Below the pieces are notes generated by a model that was given only the letters and a program-made list of their open reading frames with translations, was not told where the DNA came from and did no database searches. The translations under genes were made by a program, and so were the position numbers. Positions 1 to 8,388 of a stretch of 8,388 bases of DNA are shown piece after piece; within the stretch, counting starts at the first letter, position 1, and each line of letters starts with the position of its first letter. Source of the stretch: Gemmatimonadota bacterium (GTDB taxonomy: Bacteria; Gemmatimonadota; Gemmatimonadetes; Gemmatimonadales; Gemmatimonadaceae); assembly GCA_947475795.1 (NCBI GenBank), contig CANJOX010000129.1, forward strand, positions 1 through 8,388. The letters are read 5' to 3'.

Positions 1-395
1 AGCAGATACGGAATCTGTTCACCGGGCAGCGTGGGATAGATCGGTACATCGGTGATCGAGCTGCACAGGCACGCATAGTCGGCGATCATCCATTCGGGGC
101 GATTCTCCGACAGGATGGCCACGCGATCCTGCGCCACGATCCCCATCTCCGCCAGACCGAGCGCCGTGCGGCGCACCCGCTGGAGAATGGTGCGATGCGA
201 GAGCGATTCCCACACGCCGCCGGTCTTGAACGACACGGCATCGGGGCGGTCAAACCGCTCGACGGCATCGAGAAAGAGCGCGTTGATCGTGCCGTGTGAA
301 GGACGCGCGCCGCCGGTGGCGTAGGGCGCGGACGCGGGGAGTCCGCGCACGGGCGCGTTCGGGGTAGCATCGGAATCAGCCGCGACCGAAGTCAT
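1..395 (-). CDS. Long-chain fatty acid CoA ligase (AMP-forming), N-terminal part
   Basis: This is the N-terminal 131 residues of an AMP-forming acyl-CoA synthetase; the gene runs off the left edge. Such enzymes activate fatty acids with ATP and CoA to acyl-CoA via an acyl-adenylate, usually at the inner membrane face, feeding beta-oxidation or lipid synthesis. What is seen: a low-complexity leader (residues 1-35), then the FAA1-type start of the AMP-binding fold, with RVAILSENRPEW at 91-102, the adjacent IADYACLC, and the hallmark DVPIYPTLP at 116-124. The ATP P-loop and adenylate motifs lie outside the window, so catalytic integrity cannot be judged. The ATG ending at 395 is preferred because GGAG lies 6 nt upstream; in-frame ATGs at 401 and 407 overlap that site. 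The gene lies downstream of the minus-strand lipoprotein gene across a gap of about 110 bases, in which I see no clear promoter or terminator. The family call is firm; chain-length specificity is unknown. Confidence 0.9.
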   Translation of the reverse strand, partial: MTSVAADSDATPNAPVRGLPASAPYATGGARPSHGTINALFLDAVERFDRPDAVSFKTGGVWESLSHRTILQRVRRTALGLAEMGIVAQDRVAILSENRPEWMIADYACLCSSITDVPIYPTLPGEQIPYL

Positions 396-401
396 TGCCA
401 T

Positions 402-405
402 CTCC
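402..405 (-). promoter_or_regulatory. Ribosome binding site of the acyl-CoA ligase gene
   Basis: Read on the minus strand this is GGAG with a 6-nt spacer before the ATG at 395-393. It decides between three closely spaced in-frame ATGs, because the two upstream ones overlap or precede it. Confidence 0.55.
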
Positions 406-509
406 ATCGGAGGCCAAGGGCAGGGCGGTGGCGCGGCGGCGGAAACAGCCGGAACAACGCCGGGAAGGATGCAGGGAAATTGAGTCCCGGCACGGTCCGG
501 CGCGAGGGC

Positions 510-1367
510 TCAGGGCGAAGCCGACCCTCGACGGACGGGTGCCGTGAGCCGCACCGGCGATCCTTTGAGCGGCTGGCCGCGATAGGTCACGACCGCGCGC
601 ACCACCACCGTCTCGACCGCCGCCCCGGTGGGGAACTTGAGGGCGCGCACACGCACGCGGCGTCCCGCGAGGCCGCTGTCGTCCGTGGTGTCGAGTGTGC
701 TGGCACGTCCCTGCTCGTCCACCAGATACACGCCGGCGGTGGTGTCGTTGCCCGGGTTGGCGGGCGAGAGCAGTTGGAACCGCACGGGCCACGAACGGCC
801 CGCGCTCGGCACACCAGCCTCGAGGTGATACACGGTCACCGTGAGATCGCGCGTGGTGTTACGGGCGGCGTCGGCGCGCCCGGTATCGGGCAACGATGTG
901 CCCAGCACGGTGGTGACGCTGGCGCCGCTCACCGAGTCGGGGCGCGGCACGACGCGCAGCGGGCGCAACGCCTGTAGCGAAGCACCGATGCGCGCGGCGA
1001 TCCGCCGGTCTCCATTGGCGAGTCGCTTCGCGATCACGAGCCCTGAGGCGCTGTCCACCGTGAGCGCGGAGTCCTTGTTGTAGTCGGCGTACAGGTAGCG
1101 TGGCGCGGCATCGTCGATGAGGTCGCCGCGCACGTTGAACACGAGCGCACGCACCGGCGTCACCACGCCGTCGATGTTGCGCAGCGTATCGCCCAGCACG
1201 ATGGATGGCGACGGAAACGGGGTCAGTTCGATCGCCGCCGCTTCATCCGGGGCGAGACCGACCTCCGCGCAAGCCGTACCCAGGCCGGCGCCCAGTAGCG
1301 CCGCGGTGACGGCGAGCAGCCCTGTCCGACGCCGGGACGCGATCGCCGGTGACTCGCCGCGGCTCAC
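510..1367 (-). CDS. Exported, probably lipid-anchored protein with Ig-like domains
   Basis: A 285-residue protein of unknown function that is probably exported. Residues 12-14 are RRR, followed by a hydrophobic stretch at 16-32 ending in GTAC with Cys33. This resembles a lipoprotein signal, but the -3 position is Gly rather than Leu/Val/Ile, so lipidation is uncertain. Residues ~46-140 look like a bacterial Ig-like (BIG2-type) domain: a 'VFNVRGDLI' strand, '[10 protein letters not shown]' at 104-113, then '[11 protein letters not shown]'. Residues ~173-277 look like a second beta-sandwich, ending '[13 protein letters not shown]'. The start is a GTG overlapping the parA stop codon by 4 nt (GTGA), with no strong ribosome-binding site, so translational coupling to parA is likely. 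It is the last gene of the TPR-parA-lipoprotein run. No enzymatic motif is seen; a structural, adhesive or envelope role is inference only. Confidence 0.75.
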   Translation of the reverse strand: MSRGESPAIASRRRTGLLAVTAALLGAGLGTACAEVGLAPDEAAAIELTPFPSPSIVLGDTLRNIDGVVTPVRALVFNVRGDLIDDAAPRYLYADYNKDSALTVDSASGLVIAKRLANGDRRIAARIGASLQALRPLRVVPRPDSVSGASVTTVLGTSLPDTGRADAARNTTRDLTVTVYHLEAGVPSAGRSWPVRFQLLSPANPGNDTTAGVYLVDEQGRASTLDTTDDSGLAGRRVRVRALKFPTGAAVETVVVRAVVTYRGQPLKGSPVRLTAPVRRGSASP

Positions 1368-2131
1368 GCGAAGCGCTCGGCCAGTCGGGTCGCGATGTTC
1401 ACGTAGGCCTGACTCGCCGGATCCGCGGGGTTACGCAATACGACCGGCTGTCCGGCCGCGAAGGCGTCGGCCGTGGCCGGCGTCCGCGGAATCGGCACAT
1501 CGAACACGAGGTGCTTGGGGAGATGCTCGCGCACGTAGTGCACGACGCGATCCGTGGCCGGATTGCCCTCCTCGAACATCGTGAGCAGGATGCCCTCGAG
1601 GGTGAGCTCGTCGTTCTCGCTGATCACGTCCTGAATCGCGCGCAGGATCTGCGGGGTGGTCTGCAGCGCCAATGGCTCACACTGCAACGGCACGATCACG
1701 TGCTGGCTGGCCGCGAGCACCCGACGCGTGACGGCGCCGAGGCCGGGGGGCGTATCGACCACGACGACGTGGCACCGTTCGCGTGCGATCGCGAGTAGGT
1801 CGGCCAGCACGGTCGTCTCACCCACGCGCTGCTGGAACGCCGAATGATCGGCGGAGTCGCTCACGCTGCCGGCCAGAATCACGCGCAGCCACGGCAGCGC
1901 GGTTGGCAGGATCACCTCACGCAGCGATTTCTCACCCCGCAGGTAGTCATCGAACCCGACGGTGGGATGACCGCGGCGCAATCCCACGCCGTAGCGCACC
2001 GATCCCTGCGGATCGGCGTCGACAAGCAGCGTTTTCAGGCCGCGCCGCGCGAACGCGACCGCCAGGTTCACAGCGGTCGTCGTTTTGCCGACGCCACCTT
2101 TCTGACTCACGATGGAGAGCACGCGTCCCAC
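1364..2131 (-). CDS. ParA/Soj-family ATPase without a visible ParB partner
   Basis: A 255-residue ParA-type P-loop ATPase. The family forms ATP-dependent dimers on nucleoid DNA and positions chromosomes, plasmids or protein cargo; a partner (ParB or an adaptor) stimulates hydrolysis. Visible motifs: the deviant Walker A KGGVGKTT at 11-18 with signature Lys11 and catalytic Lys16, the A' motif LLVDADPQG at 35-43, and Walker [10 protein letters not shown] at 122-130. The C-terminal '[19 protein letters not shown]' (213-231) matches the usual Soj-type tail. Length is normal for a chromosomal ParA without an N-terminal HTH. The GTG start at 2131-2129 is chosen because GAGGG lies 5 nt upstream and Walker A then falls at residue 11; a much longer open frame upstream is antisense-like sequence over the TPR gene. 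It begins 1 nt after the TPR stop and overlaps the lipoprotein start, so one mRNA is likely. No parB or parS-like site was seen in the window. The cargo is unknown. Confidence 0.92.
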   Translation of the reverse strand: MGRVLSIVSQKGGVGKTTTAVNLAVAFARRGLKTLLVDADPQGSVRYGVGLRRGHPTVGFDDYLRGEKSLREVILPTALPWLRVILAGSVSDSADHSAFQQRVGETTVLADLLAIARERCHVVVVDTPPGLGAVTRRVLAASQHVIVPLQCEPLALQTTPQILRAIQDVISENDELTLEGILLTMFEEGNPATDRVVHYVREHLPKHLVFDVPIPRTPATADAFAAGQPVVLRNPADPASQAYVNIATRLAERFA

Positions 2132-2132
2132 G

Positions 2133-2633
2133 TCAGCCCTCGTCCGTGTAAGAGAATCCGTCGTGCGCATCCGGGGACGACACATCCGGCGCGGCGTCCT
2201 CCGTGTGATCGGGGCTGCCCTGCAGCTGCGCGAGGGTCCGCTCGGCGTGCGCGCGAAACCGGGCCGACGTCTCGTCCTGTCCGGTGCTATACCGGAGGAA
2301 CGATTCCAGATGCAATCCGGCGTGTTGCGTGTCACCACGCTTGAGCAGCAGAAACGCGAGGCCGTAGTGCGCGCCCGGCGACTCACCGTCGAGCTGCAAC
2401 GCGCGGCGGTATGTCCGGATCGCCTCTTCGGGCTGACCGGTCTTCGAGAACGCGATCGCGATGTTCTGCAACACGGCCAGATCGTCGGGACGCTCGCGCA
2501 GGGCGAGACGGTACGACGTGAGGGCGTTCGCATAATCGCCGCGCGACTCGAGGTCGAGTGCTTCAGCCAGGAAGTCCGTGTGGCGCGGATCGCGCCCGGA
2601 CGAGCCGCCCACGAGGCGGCGCCACCAAGTCAT
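2133..2633 (-). CDS. Small TPR-repeat protein, first gene of the parA operon
   Basis: A 166-residue soluble protein made mainly of tetratricopeptide repeats, which form helical scaffolds for protein-protein binding. Repeats are visible at about 19-50 ([21 protein letters not shown]), 52-84 ([23 protein letters not shown]) and a weaker one at 86-118. Residues 1-14 are basic ([13 protein letters not shown]) and 139-166 form an acidic, probably disordered tail. No signal peptide is present, so it is probably cytoplasmic. The ATG at 2633 has only a weak ribosome-binding site (GCGAGCGC upstream). It is followed after 1 nt by the parA GTG, and its own final codons carry parA's ribosome-binding site, so the two are almost certainly co-translated. 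A role as adaptor or regulator of the ParA ATPase is a guess from position. TPRs alone do not give a function. Confidence 0.85.
   Translation of the reverse strand: MTWWRRLVGGSSGRDPRHTDFLAEALDLESRGDYANALTSYRLALRERPDDLAVLQNIAIAFSKTGQPEEAIRTYRRALQLDGESPGAHYGLAFLLLKRGDTQHAGLHLESFLRYSTGQDETSARFRAHAERTLAQLQGSPDHTEDAAPDVSSPDAHDGFSYTDEG
2137..2141 (-). promoter_or_regulatory. Ribosome binding site of parA
   Basis: Read on the minus strand this is GAGGG, lying inside the last codons of the TPR gene, with a 5-nt spacer to the GTG at 2131-2129. It fixes the parA start and points to coupled translation of the two genes. Confidence 0.6.
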
Positions 2634-2684
2634 GCGCTCGCAGTGGATCAGAGAGAGGAGAAGGAGAGCTGCGACCGATTGGCA

Positions 2685-2713
2685 AAGCTATCGGTACGCG
2701 TCGTCCCCTACAA
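2685..2713 (-). promoter_or_regulatory. Weak candidate promoter of the TPR-parA-lipoprotein operon
   Basis: On the minus strand TTGTAG (2713-2708) and TAGCTT (2690-2685) are separated by 17 nt, about 50 nt upstream of the TPR start. The -10 match is poor (3 of 6), so this is only a candidate. It lies in the 165-bp divergent region shared with the phosphoribosyltransferase gene. Confidence 0.25.
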
Positions 2714-2733
2714 GCTGTCCGGTGTTGCCGACG

Positions 2734-2762
2734 TTGCCGCGCTTCCCGGTGCGCGCTACACT
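2734..2762 (+). promoter_or_regulatory. Candidate sigma-70-type promoter of the phosphoribosyltransferase gene
   Basis: TTGCCG (2734-2739) and TACACT (2757-2762) are spaced by 17 nt, about 36 nt upstream of the ATG at 2799. Each hexamer matches the bacterial consensus at four positions. The predicted transcript start near 2769 falls inside the adjoining palindrome. A second TTGCCG lies 9 nt further upstream. Confidence 0.45.
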
Positions 2763-2776
2763 GCCTGCTCAGGCAG
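2761..2776. repeat. Short palindrome in the phosphoribosyltransferase leader
   Basis: CTGCCT and AGGCAG form a perfect 6-bp inverted repeat around a 4-nt loop (GCTC). It directly abuts the candidate -10 element and covers the predicted transcription start. No T-run follows, so a terminator is unlikely; an operator or a small 5' hairpin is possible. A 6-bp repeat can also occur by chance in GC-rich DNA. Confidence 0.35.
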
Positions 2777-2798
2777 GGAACCCGAACCGGAGACGACC

Positions 2799-3332
2799 AT
2801 GCCCGCACCGCAGCCGTACGCGCCCGATCCGTCCAAAGGCGTCATGATCGTGGACTGGCCACTGTTCGGTGAACTCGCCCGCGCGCTGGCGGTGCGCGTG
2901 GCGCGCGAATGGACCCCCGAGCTCGTGGTCGGTATCGCCACCGCCGGCGTCGTTCCCGGCGCGGCCGTCGCCGCCATGCTCGACCTGCCGTTCCATTCTA
3001 TCCTCATCTCGCGTCGCCATCACGCCGAACACGTCCGCGAAACGCCGGCGGTGTTCGGAGGCGTGCCGGGGGACGTGCGCGGCCGGCGCGTGCTGGTGGT
3101 CGACCAGACGTGCGACTCGGGGGCCACGATGCGCCTGGCCGTCAACGCCGTCGGGAACGGCGGGGCCAGCGACATCCGCACCGCCGTGAGCTTCAAGACG
3201 GGGCCGTTCGTCCCCGACTACTTCGCGCTGGCCACACAGAGCATGATCGTGCTGCCGTGGGACCGGGAGGTCATGATCGACGGCGACCTGCGTCCGAATC
3301 CAAAGTACGTCGGGCTGCTCCCGCAGCCCTAG
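2799..3332 (+). CDS. Predicted phosphoribosyltransferase (type I PRTase fold)
   Basis: A 177-residue cytoplasmic protein of the type I phosphoribosyltransferase fold, resembling the 'predicted phosphoribosyltransferase' group near Gpt/Hpt. Family members transfer phosphoribosyl from PRPP to a purine or related base. Visible: an early beta-alpha-beta segment 'ELVVGIATAGVVPGAAVAAML' (41-61, the PPi-loop region), the PRPP-binding loop VLVVDQTCDSGATM (98-111), and a C-terminal 'YFALATQSMIVLPWDRE' (141-157) like the PWE-ending hood of this group. The PRPP loop normally has two acidic residues before the loop; here they are Asp102-Gln103, so the second acid is missing, although Asp106-Ser-Gly is kept. 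The ATG at 2799 has GGAG 6 nt upstream; an open frame running further upstream is antisense to the TPR gene and is rejected. It is divergent from the parA operon and convergent with the V4R gene. The base substrate cannot be told. Confidence 0.85.
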   Translation: MPAPQPYAPDPSKGVMIVDWPLFGELARALAVRVAREWTPELVVGIATAGVVPGAAVAAMLDLPFHSILISRRHHAEHVRETPAVFGGVPGDVRGRRVLVVDQTCDSGATMRLAVNAVGNGGASDIRTAVSFKTGPFVPDYFALATQSMIVLPWDREVMIDGDLRPNPKYVGLLPQP

Positions 3333-3356
3333 TGCCTGCTGCCGTCGCGCCGGCGC

Positions 3357-3902
3357 TCAGGCGCTGGCCGCCGCGCGCTCGTACGGGATGCCGCGTTCCA
3401 TCGCTTCCCACACGTAGCCGAGCACATCCACGGATCCGAGAAGGAAGCGGCACTGCCCGTCGTCCGCGGACTCGTCCGTGACCTCGAGCACCGCAATCGG
3501 TGCGTCCGCCAGTCGGCCGAAAAATCCGGCGAACAGCCCGGTCGAGACGGGGCACCCGCCTCCGTCGGCGTCCGCTTCACCCCAATTGCTCGCGTCCAGT
3601 ACCATGACCGCGTCACTCAGCGCCGAGAGGCGCACCAGCCCCCACCCGAGCTCGAAAAAGTAGTCCCGCAGCAGGACCGGGAACCGCTCGTCGAGGAGAT
3701 GGTCGGGGCCCTGCTCGCTCCGATCGGCCAGCCACGCCGAAAAATGGTCGAACAGGGCCTGTCCGGCCGCGAAGCCGGCGTCGCGGACCACATCGAGTGG
3801 CACCGGCGGCGTCTGCTGCCGGGTGGCCCGACGGAGTCCGTCGAAGAATTCGACCGGCACCGTGAGGGTGCGGGTGGTCAGGAAAGGAAGCGAAGCGCTC
3901 AT
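3357..3902 (-). CDS. V4R-like (4-vinyl reductase/hydrocarbon-binding) domain protein
   Basis: A 181-residue stand-alone protein whose C-terminal half resembles the V4R domain, a small-molecule-binding fold known from BchJ and from XylR/DmpR-type sensors. Visible: 'GWGLVRLS' at 86-93, then 'GCPVSTGLFAGFFGRL' (116-131) with Cys117, 'IAVLEVTDE' (136-144), and 'DGQCRFLLGS' (148-157) with Cys151. This is the usual order Cys-Pro / Gly-rich helix / beta-hairpin / G-x-C-x-F; the middle cysteine common in V4R proteins is replaced. No DNA-binding or output domain is present. The start is uncertain: ATG 3902 is chosen, with alternatives at 3923 (ATG) and 3935 (GTG), and none has a strong ribosome-binding site. 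The gene lies 91 nt after ligA on the same strand and is convergent with the phosphoribosyltransferase gene (24-bp gap). The family call is from pattern only and the ligand is unknown. Confidence 0.65.
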   Translation of the reverse strand: MSASLPFLTTRTLTVPVEFFDGLRRATRQQTPPVPLDVVRDAGFAAGQALFDHFSAWLADRSEQGPDHLLDERFPVLLRDYFFELGWGLVRLSALSDAVMVLDASNWGEADADGGGCPVSTGLFAGFFGRLADAPIAVLEVTDESADDGQCRFLLGSVDVLGYVWEAMERGIPYERAAASA

Positions 3903-3931
3903 GTTCCGGTGACGCTCGCGCATCGGAGCGG

Positions 3932-3955
3932 TCACGTCAAGCGGGCGCGACGTGA
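3932..3955. repeat. Inverted repeat between ligA and the V4R-like gene
   Basis: TCACGTC (3932-3938) and GACGTGA (3949-3955) form a perfect 7-bp inverted repeat around a 10-nt spacer, in the 91-bp gap upstream of the V4R-like gene. The half-site spacing of 17 nt centre to centre is between one and two helical turns. On the minus strand the right part contains TTGACG, a good -35-like hexamer, but no matching -10 is seen downstream. It could be an operator, an mRNA hairpin separating the two cistrons, or chance. It also overlaps the GTG alternative start at 3935, which argues mildly for the downstream start. Confidence 0.4.
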
Positions 3956-3993
3956 TGGAACGGGCCGGGACGGTGGCGGCGTCGCGCGTGGCG

Positions 3994-7235
<3,242 letters not shown>

Positions 7236-7244
7236 GACCACTGA

Positions 7245-8388
7245 ATGTTGGCACGCGCACTGATCGAGCGAAAGCGCGACGGCGGCCGGATCACCCCGGC
7301 CGAGTGGCGCTCGCTGATGTCCCGTTACGCGGCGGACGAGGTTCCGGATTACCAGATGGCCGCGCTCGCGATGGCCATCTACTTCAACGGGCTCGATCGC
7401 GCCGAGACCGTGGCGCTCACCGACGCCATGTTGCACAGCGGCGCGATGCTCGACCTCGAGCATCTCACCATGGCGCGGGTCGATAAGCATTCTACCGGCG
7501 GCGTCGGGGACAAGGTGTCACTGGTGCTCGCGCCCCTGGTGGCGAGCCTCGGCGTGGCGGTACCGATGATGTCGGGACGCGGTCTCGGGCATACGGGCGG
7601 TACCCTCGACAAGCTCGAATCGATCCCCGGCTTTCGGACGGATCTCACGCTGGCGCGCGCCACGGAGCAGATCGAGCGCCTCGGCTGCGCGCTGATCGGC
7701 CAGACACGGGAGATCGCCCCAGCTGACCGCCGACTGTACGCCCTGCGCGACGCCACCGCGACCGTGGAAAGCATCCCCCTCATTGCGGCCAGCATCATGT
7801 CCAAGAAGCTGGCGGAGGGGCTCACGGGGCTCGTGCTCGACGTCAAGCGAGGGTCAGGGGCCTTCCTCCCCGATCTCGATCGCGGGCTCGCGCTGGCCCG
7901 CACCATGATCGAGTTGGGGGCGGACCATGGTTGCCCCGTCGTGACGTTGCTCACCGCGATGGACCGGCCGCTGGGGCGGGCCTGCGGCAACACGCTCGAG
8001 GTCGAAGAGTCGATCATGGCCCTGCGCGGTGAGGGACCGCCCGACCTCATGGCGGTCACGTACGCGCTGGGCGCGGAGATGCTCGTGCTGGGCGGGGTCG
8101 CCAGCACCCGCGACGACGCGCGCCGGCGCATGGAGGTGGCGATCTCCAGTGGTAAGGCCGCCGCCAAATTCCAGCAGATCATCGAGGCGCAGGGGGGCGA
8201 TCCCCGCGTCCTCGATGATCCGTCGCTGCTCCCGCAGGCGGCCGAGTGCGAACTGTACCTCGCCCCCCGGGACGGGGTGGTGGCGCAGGTGGAGCCGCGC
8301 GCGATCGGCCGGGGCATCACCGCCTTGGGTGGCCAGCGCACCAAGGTCGAAGACGGCGTGGACCACAGCGTCGGGTTCGTGGTCACGG
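7245..8388 (+). CDS. deoA: Thymidine phosphorylase, C-terminal end cut by window
   Basis: The first 381 residues of a thymidine/pyrimidine-nucleoside phosphorylase; the gene runs off the right edge (family length about 430-440). It splits thymidine with phosphate into thymine and 2-deoxyribose-1-phosphate in nucleoside salvage. Phosphate- and base-binding residues are present: KHST at 81-84, the family signature SGRGLGHTGGT at 110-120 (continuing to LDKLE), Arg168, Ser183 and Lys187, equivalent to E. coli Arg171, Ser186 and Lys190. The residue two before the signature serine is Met108, as in E. coli thymidine phosphorylase (Met111), not the lysine found in broad-specificity Bacillus PyNP. This favours a deoxyribonucleoside-specific enzyme. 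The glycosyl-transferase N-terminal helices (1-75) match Bacillus Pdp from the first residue. The ATG at 7245 is forced: a stop codon (TGA, 7242-7244) lies directly upstream. No clear ribosome-binding site is seen, so leaderless or atypical initiation is possible. Confidence 0.95.
   Translation, partial: MLARALIERKRDGGRITPAEWRSLMSRYAADEVPDYQMAALAMAIYFNGLDRAETVALTDAMLHSGAMLDLEHLTMARVDKHSTGGVGDKVSLVLAPLVASLGVAVPMMSGRGLGHTGGTLDKLESIPGFRTDLTLARATEQIERLGCALIGQTREIAPADRRLYALRDATATVESIPLIAASIMSKKLAEGLTGLVLDVKRGSGAFLPDLDRGLALARTMIELGADHGCPVVTLLTAMDRPLGRACGNTLEVEESIMALRGEGPPDLMAVTYALGAEMLVLGGVASTRDDARRRMEVAISSGKAAAKFQQIIEAQGGDPRVLDDPSLLPQAAECELYLAPRDGVVAQVEPRAIGRGITALGGQRTKVEDGVDHSVGFVVT

Noticed and set aside
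503..530. CGAGGG/CCCTCG inverted repeat over the lipoprotein stop codon as a terminator
   Set aside because: The 16-nt loop, internal competing pairings and lack of a T-run make it unconvincing; repeats of this size are expected in GC-rich DNA.
2132..2533. N-terminal extension of ParA upstream of the GTG at 2131
   Set aside because: It would overlap the TPR gene in another frame, is Arg/Ser/Pro-rich, and the GTG start with GAGGG places Walker A at the normal position.
2112..2798. Open frame on the plus strand that extends the phosphoribosyltransferase upstream by about 229 residues
   Set aside because: It is antisense to the TPR gene, has arginine-rich shadow composition, and the PRTase has a proper ATG with GGAG at 2799.
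3347..3356. GCGCCGGCGC palindrome in the phosphoribosyltransferase/V4R convergent gap as a terminator
   Set aside because: It has no loop and no T-run, and is a low-complexity GC palindrome likely by chance.
7379..8386. 335-residue minus-strand open frame
   Set aside because: It lies exactly opposite deoA, whose product matches its family throughout. Composition is Ser/Arg-rich shadow with no recognisable domain.

Overview
The window looks like ordinary chromosomal DNA from a high-GC bacterium. By eye it is about two-thirds G+C, with strong G/C preference at third codon positions, long open shadow frames opposite most genes, and several GTG starts or weak ribosome-binding sites. The gene content suggests Gemmatimonadota (Gemmatimonas-like): an FAA1-type acyl-CoA ligase, a lipoprotein-like protein with Ig-like folds, a secreted TPR protein related to the RMDN family, and a YtxH protein. 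That placement rests on recall of family appearance, not on a search. No phage, IS, CRISPR, tRNA or rRNA signal was seen, and no gene-free stretch exceeds about 150 bases.

Layout, left to right. (1) 1-395, minus: the first 131 residues of a long-chain acyl-CoA ligase whose remainder lies off the left edge. (2) 2633 to 510, minus: a tight three-gene operon of a small TPR protein, an orphan ParA-type ATPase (GTG start, 1-nt gap after the TPR gene), and an exported Ig-like protein (GTG start, 4-nt overlap with parA). No parB is visible. (3) 2799-3332, plus: a predicted phosphoribosyltransferase transcribed divergently from the TPR gene, with a fair sigma-70-like promoter and a short palindrome in its leader. 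(4) 6024 to 3357, minus: NAD-dependent DNA ligase ligA, then a V4R-like small-molecule-binding protein. A 7-bp inverted repeat lies between them. (5) 6052-6372, plus: a small YtxH-type membrane protein starting 27 bp from ligA. (6) 7235 to 6414, minus: a secreted TPR protein with RMDN-like features. (7) 7245-8388, plus: thymidine phosphorylase deoA, cut by the right edge, starting only 9 bp from the preceding divergent gene.

The genes are mostly housekeeping: lipid activation, DNA replication and repair (LigA), and nucleoside salvage (DeoA and perhaps the phosphoribosyltransferase). I found no convincing new multi-gene system. The parts most worth a second look are the TPR-ParA-lipoprotein cluster, the bacterial RMDN-like protein, the altered PRPP loop of the phosphoribosyltransferase, and the inverted repeat before the V4R gene.
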